Position numbers and translations under genes: made by a program. The notes under the pieces are model-generated. The model saw only the letters and a list, made by a program, of their open reading frames with translations. It was not told where the DNA came from and did not search any database. From positions 1 to 7,903 of the forward strand of contig JAJYHU010000100.1 of NCBI GenBank assembly GCA_021784615.1: 7,903 bases of DNA, read 5' to 3'. Source of the stretch: Acidobacteriota bacterium. Lineage in GTDB: Bacteria > Acidobacteriota > Terriglobia > UBA7540. This document shows, one piece after another, positions 1-5,742 of the stretch (positions are counted from its first letter, which is position 1; the number at the start of each line of letters is the position of its first letter).

Positions 1-312
1 AAGCAGCGCCTCAAGGTGGCGCAAGGCGCGATCCGTCCGCCATTCCTTGGCCAGCTCCACGACGGCGCGGCTGAGGTTGCCATGGAACTCATCCAGTTTC
101 TGTTCAAAACGCGAAAAAAGCGATAGAGCGTCCGCCGTGCTGCCCGCGAATCCCGCCAGGACCTTTTCATTATATAGGCGCCGGATCTTGCGAGCCTTAT
201 GCTTGATTACGCTTTCGCCCATTGTTATCTGGCCGTCGCCGCCCATGGCGAGATGGCCGTCGCGGCGAACACAAAGAATAGTTGTCGACCTCACCAGCCG
301 TTCGCGTCCCAC
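1..312 (-). CDS. hslV: HslV, ATP-dependent protease peptidase subunit (3' part cut off by window edge)
   Basis: HslV is the threonine peptidase of the cytoplasmic HslUV (ClpYQ) complex, which degrades unfolded proteins fed to it by the HslU ATPase. The first 104 codons are visible. They contain the N-terminal STTILCVRRDG segment with the catalytic threonine (Thr10 from the chosen start), then GDGQITMG, KARKIRRLYNEKVLAGFAG, and VELAKEWRTDRALRHLEALL, which align almost residue for residue with E. coli HslV. The chosen start is a GTG at 312-310 preceded four bases upstream by GGAGG (321-317); a TAA lies in frame just upstream. A second in-frame GTG at 294-292 would give MRSTTIL, placing the catalytic Thr closer to the N-terminus, as is usual. 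Either way a short propeptide must be removed to expose Thr. The rest of the gene, and probably hslU, lies beyond the window. Identification is very secure; the exact start is not. Confidence 0.96.
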   Translation of the reverse strand, partial: MGRERLVRSTTILCVRRDGHLAMGGDGQITMGESVIKHKARKIRRLYNEKVLAGFAGSTADALSLFSRFEQKLDEFHGNLSRAVVELAKEWRTDRALRHLEALL

Positions 313-329
313 AAAGCCTCCGAAATGCC

Positions 330-338
330 ATTATAGCA
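330..338 (-). promoter_or_regulatory. Extended -10 promoter element upstream of hslV
   Basis: The minus strand reads TGC followed directly by a perfect TATAAT (335-330), the extended -10 form that can work with a poor -35. No good TTGACA-like hexamer lies 16-18 bases upstream. Transcription would begin near 323, leaving only about 10 bases before the GTG at 312 (or about 29 before the GTG at 294). It sits just after the TAA of the upstream exported-protein gene, so hslV probably has transcription of its own. Assigned from sequence only. Confidence 0.55.
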
Positions 339-352
339 GATGGCGAGGATTC

Positions 353-1144
353 TTAGCGGGAAGGCTCGAAATAGTTGGGCGGAATTGTTTGATTGTAGCG
401 CGCGGTTGAGCGAAAAAGCTCTCCAATGCGCTCATCGTCCATGTAGCGCGTGATCTGCATGGGGGTGGTGACCCCCTGGAACGCCTGGTAGCTGCTGTAA
501 TCGTCCGCGTAGTCTTCCCATTCCTTGGTGACCGGGTTTTGAACGCGGTAGGTGATTCGCACTGGAAGGTGCGTGGAACGGTGCAAGTAAAGTTTGACGT
601 GAACGTTCCGGGAGTCAATGATATCGATTGTGTCCACGGGCTGGTTGTCGATAAAGTCCATGTCGCCTGTGAGGATAAGCACGCCGGGTTCGTGAATCCG
701 GTAGCGCAGAAGATTGTCCATGCTGTAGCGGTTCGCGATTTTCCAGTTCCGCACCTGTTCGGGGTTCTGGTGCATGCGGCCAAGGCGATCGAGTTCCCAC
801 GCATGGTTCGCCGTATTGATGAGAATTACTGGCTTGCCTTTGCCGTAACTGAAGCGCCTGTTGTCAGGCGGTTCAAAAGTGCTCTTGAATGGAAAATAGC
901 CCGCCGGCTGGCCGTTTGAGAAAGCGAAGACATGCCCCGTGGTGAAAAGCGACTTGTATTGGAGAAAAGCGGTCCCGCCAAGAGCCTGGAGAGTGCGATC
1001 GAGAAGCTTCTGTGCTTGCGGACTGATTCGCGAAAGCAGCGCGGGCGGGGCCTTCTGCTGCGCGCCGAAAGACGCAGGCAATATCCCGAGTGACGCGGCT
1101 AAAAAGCAGGCTGCGACAGCCAACCGGACCGAGTATTCGTTCAT
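353..1144 (-). CDS. Exported protein of unknown function, possible LolA/LolB-like fold
   Basis: This gene encodes 263 residues from the chosen start. The N-terminus looks like a Sec signal peptide: a short polar stretch with Arg7, a hydrophobic core at about residues 8-24, and a likely cleavage after Ser25-Phe26-Gly27. The mature part has no membrane segment and alternates short beta-like stretches, including NRRFSYGKGK (95-104), AWELDRLG (115-122), SMDNLLRYRIHEPG (141-154), PVDTIDIID (169-177), KLYLHRSTHLPVR (184-196) and GVTTPMQITR (224-233). This pattern resembles envelope proteins in Acidobacteriota that are often labelled outer-membrane lipoprotein-sorting-like; that likeness is from memory, and no catalytic motif is evident. 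The start at 1144 is preferred because AAAAGG lies five bases upstream. In-frame ATGs at 1162 and 1171 would extend it by 6 or 9 residues but lack well-spaced ribosome sites. It follows plsC by about 80 bases and may share its transcript. Confidence 0.8.
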   Translation of the reverse strand: MNEYSVRLAVAACFLAASLGILPASFGAQQKAPPALLSRISPQAQKLLDRTLQALGGTAFLQYKSLFTTGHVFAFSNGQPAGYFPFKSTFEPPDNRRFSYGKGKPVILINTANHAWELDRLGRMHQNPEQVRNWKIANRYSMDNLLRYRIHEPGVLILTGDMDFIDNQPVDTIDIIDSRNVHVKLYLHRSTHLPVRITYRVQNPVTKEWEDYADDYSSYQAFQGVTTPMQITRYMDDERIGELFRSTARYNQTIPPNYFEPSR

Positions 1145-1226
1145 TTTGGCCTTTTCTGCCATTTTCAACATGCCTATTTATGGATGACTCCTCAAGCCCC
1201 GCAGGTTGGCCCGGGCAAAGTCCGCC

Positions 1227-2012
1227 TTAGTCCTTTGAAGGTTGAAAGCGTGAAAGAATTTGTTCCCGGACACGCCTGGACAGCGTTTCCGCGTCATGGA
1301 TGTTCAAGTTATCCGTCGCGATCGGCCTGTGAACGATCATTTCCGTTTGGCCTGCGTGGATATGATAGGAATCTGGTTTGACAACGCTTCGAGTCCCGTT
1401 CAATGTGATTGGCACTACAGGCACTCCGGAAAGGATCGCCAGGTAGAAGCTTCCGCTTTTAAAGGGCAGCATCTCAGGCGTGCGGCTGCGGCGGCCCTCA
1501 GGGAACATAACGACCGAACGCCCTTCTTTAATCCGTTTTGCGGCCTGATCGAAGCCTTTGACCGCTTCACTCGGCCGCCCCCGGTCAACCGGAATGTGGC
1601 CGGAACGCCGCAGGTGCCAGCCGAGGAAGGGAAGCCGGAAAAGGGAGCGCTTGGCGAGAAATCGAAACTGGATCGGCAGGTGCACGAAGAGGATGGGAAT
1701 GTCCATGGCGCTCGGATGATTGGAGCAGAAGATCACCGTCCGGTTCGGATCAATGTTCTCAAGCCCTTCCACTCGAACCCGAATCCCGCCGGTCTTCAGA
1801 ATAAGCCACGACCAGACCCTTGCGCATCCGTGCTGCCAGCGGCCGTGAGCGTCAAAAAAAGAGCCGCAAAACGAGAAGGTTCCGCAGACGACCGTGTAGA
1901 TATAAATCAGCGGGTCGGTAAAAAACAGAGACCGCAGATAGCTAAAGATGTTCCGCACCCCCGCGCGGTTGGAGGCACGCTTGGAGGGCACGGCCGATGT
2001 GAAATCCGTCAT
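1227..2012 (-). CDS. plsC: PlsC-type 1-acyl-sn-glycerol-3-phosphate acyltransferase
   Basis: The enzyme transfers an acyl chain to lysophosphatidic acid, giving phosphatidic acid, the precursor of membrane phospholipids; it acts at the inner face of the cytoplasmic membrane. All family motifs are visible in the 261-residue product: NHPSAMD (98-104, the catalytic HX4D), PVDRGR (141-146, motif II), FPEGRRS (170-176, motif III, phosphate binding) and GVPVVPI (196-202, motif IV). A hydrophobic stretch at about residues 32-53 probably anchors it. Length fits the family (about 240 residues) with a slightly long N-terminus. The ATG at 2012 lies four bases after the folC stop; the only Shine-Dalgarno-like GGAG is 13 bases upstream, so translation may be coupled to folC. 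An acyltransferase for another lipid cannot be excluded, because the motifs are shared across the superfamily. It lies in the same gene string as accD, which supplies malonyl-CoA for fatty acids. Confidence 0.93.
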   Translation of the reverse strand: MTDFTSAVPSKRASNRAGVRNIFSYLRSLFFTDPLIYIYTVVCGTFSFCGSFFDAHGRWQHGCARVWSWLILKTGGIRVRVEGLENIDPNRTVIFCSNHPSAMDIPILFVHLPIQFRFLAKRSLFRLPFLGWHLRRSGHIPVDRGRPSEAVKGFDQAAKRIKEGRSVVMFPEGRRSRTPEMLPFKSGSFYLAILSGVPVVPITLNGTRSVVKPDSYHIHAGQTEMIVHRPIATDNLNIHDAETLSRRVREQILSRFQPSKD

Positions 2013-2016
2013 GAGG

Positions 2017-3396
2017 TTAGCTGTACTCCGAAAAGACTTCCGGAAGAACGGCTTTTCCCGGCACGAGGCGTCCTTCAAGCACGGCCATCTTGACGGCGCC
2101 CACCAGGAACAGCGAACCGGCCACCAACACAACGTCCTCCGGCGAACTCTGCTCGATTGCCTGCTCCAGCGCCCGCGCCGGATCGGGCTCGATAACGATT
2201 TGCCGGGACTCGGCGCGTGCGGAGGCCAGGATGTCTTCCGGGAATGCCGCGCGTTCCACTCGAGGGCGGGTCAAATAAACCACCTTGGCGAGCGGAAAAA
2301 GAATCCCGCTGATTTCTCCGATGTCCTTGTCGCGCATCGTGGCGTAGACCAGGCGGAGAGTTCGCCCTGCGAGGTGCTCTTGAACAAACGCGGCAACCTC
2401 GCGCGCGGCGGCGGGATTATGCGCGCCGTCAAGCAAGACCAGAGGCCGGTTCTGAAGGGTTTCAAGCCGCCCGGGCCAACGCGCGGATTGAAGGCCTTCA
2501 CGGATGCAACTGGAGGAGATGCGGAAGTTTTTAAGCCGGGATGCCGCGGTGGCAGCCGCGACGGCGTTCTTTACCTGAAACCTTCCGGCCATTTGCAAGG
2601 TAATGCCGGGAATTTGCGTTTCGCCGATTTCCAAGTCGAACCCGCAGCGTCCATCCAGATGGAAAAGGCCCGAAACCCCTTGCAGGCCTCCCGTCTCGAT
2701 CAACTCGGCGCCCACTTCGCGGCATTTGCGCTGAATGACCTCGCGCACGTCGGGATGTTCGCAGCCGGAAATCACCGTTCTGCCCGGTTTGATGACGCCG
2801 GCCTTTTCCCCGGCAATCTCCCGATGAGTTTTGCCCAGATATTCCTGGTGGTCGAGATCAACGTTGGTAATGACGGCGGCCGCGGCGTCCGTCACGTTGG
2901 TGGCGTCCAGCCTTCCGCCCATGCCGACTTCCAGAACTGCGAAATCGATCTCGGCGCGCGCAAAGTAGAGGAATGCGGCAGCCGTCAGGTACTCAAAAAA
3001 GCTGGGCGCGTGGGGAAGAACGTGCGAATCAACCAGTTCCACAACCCGGTGACGGACTTCACTAAAGGCCAAGGCAAATTCTTCATCAGAGATTTCGCGA
3101 TTGTTCACCCGCATCCGCTCATTGACGCGCACAAAATGCGGAGAAGTGTAAAGGCCTGTGCGGAAGCCGGCGCGCTCCATGATGGCGGCCAGCATCGCCG
3201 AGGTTGATCCTTTGCCGTTGGTTCCCGCAACGATGACGCTTGGATAGCGGCGCTCCGGATGGCCTAGGGATCGGAGAAGCGCCGTAATCGCCTCTAAGCC
3301 AAACTTTCTTCCGTGCAACTCATGCCCGTGATCCCAGAGAATCTTGAGGCAATCATCATAGGGGATGAGGATTTGAGGAACGTTTTGGTGATTCAT
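2017..3396 (-). CDS. folC: FolC, folylpolyglutamate synthase / dihydrofolate synthase
   Basis: FolC is a cytoplasmic Mur-ligase-family enzyme that adds glutamate to dihydropteroate and/or tetrahydrofolate using ATP. The 459-residue product shows the P-loop GTNGKGST (58-65), TSPH (84-87) with NERMRVN (92-98), the EVGMGGRLDATN block (156-167), DLDHQEYLG (180-188), AGEKAGVIKPG (195-205) containing the lysine often carbamylated in the family, WPGRLE (307-312), LLDGAHNP (321-328) from the C-terminal glutamate-ligase domain, and a terminal GSLFLVGAV (427-435). Length is normal (about 420-460). Its ATG overlaps the accD stop by four bases (ATGA), and no Shine-Dalgarno sequence precedes it, so translation is probably coupled to accD. 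The accD-folC pairing is common in many bacteria. Whether it has both activities or only the polyglutamylating one cannot be told from sequence alone. Confidence 0.97.
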   Translation of the reverse strand: MNHQNVPQILIPYDDCLKILWDHGHELHGRKFGLEAITALLRSLGHPERRYPSVIVAGTNGKGSTSAMLAAIMERAGFRTGLYTSPHFVRVNERMRVNNREISDEEFALAFSEVRHRVVELVDSHVLPHAPSFFEYLTAAAFLYFARAEIDFAVLEVGMGGRLDATNVTDAAAAVITNVDLDHQEYLGKTHREIAGEKAGVIKPGRTVISGCEHPDVREVIQRKCREVGAELIETGGLQGVSGLFHLDGRCGFDLEIGETQIPGITLQMAGRFQVKNAVAAATAASRLKNFRISSSCIREGLQSARWPGRLETLQNRPLVLLDGAHNPAAAREVAAFVQEHLAGRTLRLVYATMRDKDIGEISGILFPLAKVVYLTRPRVERAAFPEDILASARAESRQIVIEPDPARALEQAIEQSSPEDVVLVAGSLFLVGAVKMAVLEGRLVPGKAVLPEVFSEYS

Positions 3397-4262
3397 TTGG
3401 AGGTTTCGTCTGAATTCCAGGCTCCCATAAAATCCAGGCTCTTTGCCAGATAAGCCTTAAGCTCGGGGCGCGGGACAATGGCGTCAAGCATTCCGTGTTC
3501 CAGCAGGAATTCCGAGGTTTGGAAGCCTTCGGGCAGTTTTTGATGGATGGTTTGCTCGATGACGCGCGGACCCGCAAACCCGATCAAGGCGCCCGGCTCC
3601 GCGATGTTGAGGTCTCCAAGCATGGCGAAGCTGGCCGTTGTGCCGCCCGTGGTCGGATTGGTCAACACGGAGATATAAGGTTTTTTCACCTCGTCCAGCC
3701 GCGCAAGCGATGCGCTGATTTTGGCCAGTTGCATCAGGCTGATGGTTCCTTCCATCATCCGGGCGCCGCCGGAGCAGGAAACGATCACCAGCGGCAATTG
3801 TTTTTGGATGCAGCGGTCGATGGCGCGAGCAATTTTTTCGCCGACCACGGCTCCCATGCTGCCGCCGATAAACTGGAATTCCATGGCGCAGACGATCAGC
3901 GGTTTTCCGGAGATGTTTCCTTCTCCCACGCGGACGGCGTCCTTCATCCCGGTAATCCTTGCGGCCTCCTTCAGTCGAAGGCTGTAGGGTTTTCTGTCCA
4001 CAAATTCCAAGGGGTTGGGCGAGCTCAGGCCGGCGTCGAGTTCAACGTACTTCCCATCGTCGAACAGCATGGCAAGGCGAGACTCGGAACTCATTTTAAG
4101 ATGGTAGTTGCACTTGGGGCAGCAGAGGAAATTCTGTTCGAGGTCTTTTTTCCAGAGAATCTTTTTGCAGGACGCGCACTTGGTCCATAGCCCTTCCGTC
4201 TGGACGCGCTTGTCCTGCGGCGCTGTCTAGAGCGGCTTTTTTTCTCTTCGAAACCAGGTCAT
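3393..4262 (-). CDS. accD: AccD, acetyl-CoA carboxylase carboxyltransferase beta subunit, with an in-frame amber codon at position 12
   Basis: AccD pairs with AccA to move the carboxyl group from carboxybiotin to acetyl-CoA, the committed step of fatty acid synthesis. Read from the ATG at 4262, the frame gives MTWFRREKKPL, then TAG (4227-4229), then TAPQDKRVQTEGLWTKC and onward without interruption to the TGA at 3395-3393: 289 codons, the normal family length. Cys29, Cys32, Cys48 and Cys51 form the zinc ribbon. The carboxyltransferase core has GGSMG (133-137), CSGGARM (163-169), TNPTTGG (201-207) and IGFAGPRVIEQT near 227-238, all matching E. coli AccD. MTWFRR corresponds to E. coli MSWIER, so 4262 is the ancestral start. 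The longest stop-free form begins at Met57 (4094), which would lack the zinc ribbon and has no ribosome site. Codon 12 is therefore a nonsense mutation, a sequence error, or a readthrough/recoded codon. The family is certain; how an intact protein is made is not. Confidence 0.93.
4227..4229 (-). other. In-frame amber (TAG) codon 12 of accD
   Basis: On the minus strand the codons read CCG CTC TAG ACA GCG. The reading frame is the same on both sides: MTWFRREKKPL before it matches the AccD N-terminus and TAPQDKRVQTEGLWTKC after it matches the usual linker and zinc ribbon. A substitution therefore explains it better than an insertion or deletion. GAG, CAG, AAG, TGG, TTG, TCG or a tyrosine codon are each one change away. 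The site creates the palindrome TCTAGA. No obvious recoding stem-loop follows immediately. Confidence 0.85.
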
Positions 4263-4269
4263 CGCAGTC

Positions 4270-4282
4270 GGAAGTCCCTTCC
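4270..4282 (-). promoter_or_regulatory. Small hairpin overlapping the accD ribosome-binding region
   Basis: The minus strand reads GGAAG GGA CTTCC, a perfect five-base-pair stem with a three-base loop, starting 20 bases and ending 8 bases before the accD ATG at 4262. The purine-rich AGGAAGGGA (4283-4275), the only Shine-Dalgarno candidate for this start, lies in its 5' arm and loop. If the stem forms, it would partly hide the ribosome site. The stem is short and could be chance. Confidence 0.35.
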
Positions 4283-4284
4283 TG

Positions 4285-4317
4285 GCGCGGCCTCGGGCCG
4301 TTCAGCCGGCGCCGCGC
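4285..4317 (-). other. GC-rich inverted repeat between cobO and accD
   Basis: Directly after the cobO TAA, the minus strand carries GCGCGGC (4317-4311) and, 19 bases later, its exact complement GCCGCGC (4291-4285); the loop has further short GC complementarity. No T-run follows, so it is not a standard intrinsic terminator. It could be an attenuating or mRNA-processing hairpin in the 55-base cobO-accD gap, or simply GC-rich chance pairing. Confidence 0.4.
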
Positions 4318-4863
4318 TTAGTATTCGATTCCTCGCTGGGCAAGAATGCCTTTCTGGTACGGATGCTTCAGTTCGCGCATTTCGGTGACCATGTCGGCGC
4401 AATCGACGATGGCCGGATGCGCGTTGCGGCCCGTCAGGATCACGTGAACCATTTCAGGCTTCTGTCCTAAAACGTCCCGGACTTTAAGCGGGTCAAGCAT
4501 CTTGTAACTGATCGCGTAATTGATCTCGTCCAGAATAACCAACTCATATTCGCCGCCCAGAATCGCCCGGCTCGCGTACTGCCAGGCTTCTTCAACCATG
4601 CGGACATCCTCGGGGTCGGGTTTTTCCACGCCCACCTTTACAAAACCCCGGCCCATGGGAAGAATCTTAATTCGATCCTCGCCGAGCATCCGGCACGCGT
4701 CCAACTCGCCATAATGCCAGGACCCTTTGATGAATTGTACCATTAATACCTTAAGCCCCTGGCCGACGGCGCGGAAAGCGGTTCCCAGAGCCGCCGTGGT
4801 TTTTCCCTTGCCGGGACCGCTAAAGACGATAATCAAGCCCTTCTTGGTTTCAGGCAAAGTCAT
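4318..4863 (-). CDS. cobO: CobO/BtuR, corrinoid (cob(I)alamin) adenosyltransferase
   Basis: This cytoplasmic enzyme transfers the 5'-deoxyadenosyl group of ATP to cob(I)yrinic acid a,c-diamide or cob(I)alamin, making the coenzyme form of vitamin B12. The 181-residue product has the modified P-loop GPGKGKTT (16-23), VQFIKG (42-47), MGRGF (70-74), VILDEINYAI (109-118), LTGRNAHP (143-150), a DMVTEMRELKHPY segment (157-169), and the terminal QRGIEY typical of the CobA/CobO/BtuR family. Length is normal (E. coli BtuR is about 196). No other cobalamin gene and no cobalamin riboswitch is visible nearby, so it may serve salvage as much as synthesis. It starts 21 bases after the rlmH stop, with GAAGGGA close to the ATG. 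Its place between an rRNA methyltransferase and accD suggests simple operon co-membership, not a shared pathway. Confidence 0.95.
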   Translation of the reverse strand: MTLPETKKGLIIVFSGPGKGKTTAALGTAFRAVGQGLKVLMVQFIKGSWHYGELDACRMLGEDRIKILPMGRGFVKVGVEKPDPEDVRMVEEAWQYASRAILGGEYELVILDEINYAISYKMLDPLKVRDVLGQKPEMVHVILTGRNAHPAIVDCADMVTEMRELKHPYQKGILAQRGIEY

Positions 4864-4884
4864 TTCCCTTCAAACGATCCGGAA

Positions 4885-5349
4885 TCAGCGCGCGTACGGA
4901 AATCCCCGCAGGACGGTGAATCCCCGGTAGATTTGCTCCAGCAGCAGGGCCCGGGCCCAGTCGTGCGTGAAGGTCATCGAGGAAAGGGAGAGCAGTAGAT
5001 CGGCTTCAGCCCGAAAAGCCGATGAAAAGCCGTCCGGCCCGCCCACGACGAAGGCCAGTTCGCGGGTCCCGCGCACGCCTTGCTGCCCCAGCCACAGGGC
5101 AAACTCCTGGGACGTCCACTTGCGGCCCTGCGCATCCAGAAAAATTTTGGTGCTTGTCTTGAGCTTTTCAAGCATGCGAGCTTCAGCCGCCGAAAGCTTT
5201 TGGGGGTTCTTCGTTCCACGCCTTTTGGCTTCCGGGATCTCTTCAATCTCGAAATCGCCAAACTTCGCGATGCGCGCCGCGTAGTCACTGACCAGCGCGC
5301 GCAAGTGCGGATCTTTGGTCTTGCCTTCCCAAAACACTCGAATGCGCAT
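4885..5349 (-). CDS. rlmH: RlmH, 23S rRNA (pseudouridine-1915-N3) methyltransferase
   Basis: RlmH is a small SPOUT-class, SAM-dependent enzyme that methylates pseudouridine 1915 in helix 69 of 23S rRNA on assembled 70S ribosomes. The 154-residue product has the expected length. Visible family features are FFD-like core strands, IPEAKRRG (38-45), the SAM-binding VVGGPDGF (101-108), SLSSMTFTHDWARALLLEQIYRG (121-143) from the knotted region, and a C-terminal GFPYAR. E. coli ends NHPYHRE, so the penultimate histidine of the YHR ending is alanine here. The ATG at 5349 has a weak GGAT seven bases or so upstream. It lies 48 bases after rsfS. The rsfS-rlmH order is widespread and supports the assignment. 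Confidence 0.95.
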   Translation of the reverse strand: MRIRVFWEGKTKDPHLRALVSDYAARIAKFGDFEIEEIPEAKRRGTKNPQKLSAAEARMLEKLKTSTKIFLDAQGRKWTSQEFALWLGQQGVRGTRELAFVVGGPDGFSSAFRAEADLLLSLSSMTFTHDWARALLLEQIYRGFTVLRGFPYAR

Positions 5350-5397
5350 AGAAGCTATCCATTCATCGATTCGCGCCCGTTTTTCGCAGCCCCGCCC

Positions 5398-5742
5398 TTA
5401 GCTTTTGGGAAGCGGGACGCGCGGCGCGGTTTTCCAAAGCCGCTCAAGATCGTAAAACTCGCGCGCACGCTCTGAAAAGATGTGAACCACAAAACTGAAA
5501 TAATCCAGCAGAATCCACTCTCCCTGCGCGTAGCCTTCGAGATGCGCCGGGGCGATCCCGGATTCTTTTTTCAGGTGCTCGGAAATGGCGTCGGATATGG
5601 CGCGGGTATGGCGCGTTGAAATCCCGCTGCATATCAGAAAATAATCCGTGAAGGAGCAAACCTCGCCAACGTCCAGCACTTCCATGTTCACGGCCTTGTG
5701 GTCCTGTGCGGCACGCACCGCCTCTCGCAAATGGCCCCTCAT
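5398..5742 (-). CDS. rsfS: RsfS, ribosomal silencing factor (DUF143 / Iojap family)
   Basis: RsfS binds protein L14 of the large ribosomal subunit and blocks joining of the 30S subunit, reducing translation when nutrients run short. The 114-residue product matches the family over its whole length: MEVLDVGEVCSFTDYFLICSG (20-40), STRHTRAISDAI (42-53), HLEGYAQGEWILLDYFSFVVHIF (67-89) and REFYDLERLW (94-103). Its ATG at 5742 overlaps the nadD stop by four bases (ATGA), with GGAGG three bases upstream, so translation is probably coupled to nadD. The nadD-rsfS-rlmH arrangement is conserved across many phyla. Identification is secure. Confidence 0.96.
   Translation of the reverse strand: MRGHLREAVRAAQDHKAVNMEVLDVGEVCSFTDYFLICSGISTRHTRAISDAISEHLKKESGIAPAHLEGYAQGEWILLDYFSFVVHIFSERAREFYDLERLWKTAPRVPLPKS

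Noticed and set aside
1070..1144. Lipoprotein signal (VAAC) in the exported protein
   Set aside because: The Cys is only 13 residues from the preferred start, with about five hydrophobic residues before it and a long hydrophobic stretch after it, which does not fit a lipobox. An ordinary Sec signal is more likely.
1260..2093. Plus-strand open frame opposite plsC
   Set aside because: It is antisense to a gene with all four acyltransferase motifs, and its own translation is compositionally odd and unrecognisable.
1948..3207. Long plus-strand open frame (419 codons) opposite folC
   Set aside because: It lies antisense to folC, whose motifs are unmistakable. Its translation has no recognisable domain and such frames are common opposite GC-rich genes.
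3393..4094. Shorter accD starting at Met57
   Set aside because: It would remove the zinc ribbon, whose four cysteines are intact upstream in the same frame, and no ribosome-binding site precedes that ATG. It remains possible as a fallback product only.
3495..4190. Plus-strand open frame opposite accD
   Set aside because: It is a shadow of the conserved carboxyltransferase frame on the minus strand.
4227..4262. Frameshift in the seven-A run as the cause of the accD stop
   Set aside because: The frame before and after the TAG is the same, and both sides match AccD, so a single indel would break the match. A substitution or a real amber codon fits better.
4864..4884. Cobalamin riboswitch upstream of cobO
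   Set aside because: Only 21 bases separate it from rlmH, and no conserved B12-box sequence is visible there.
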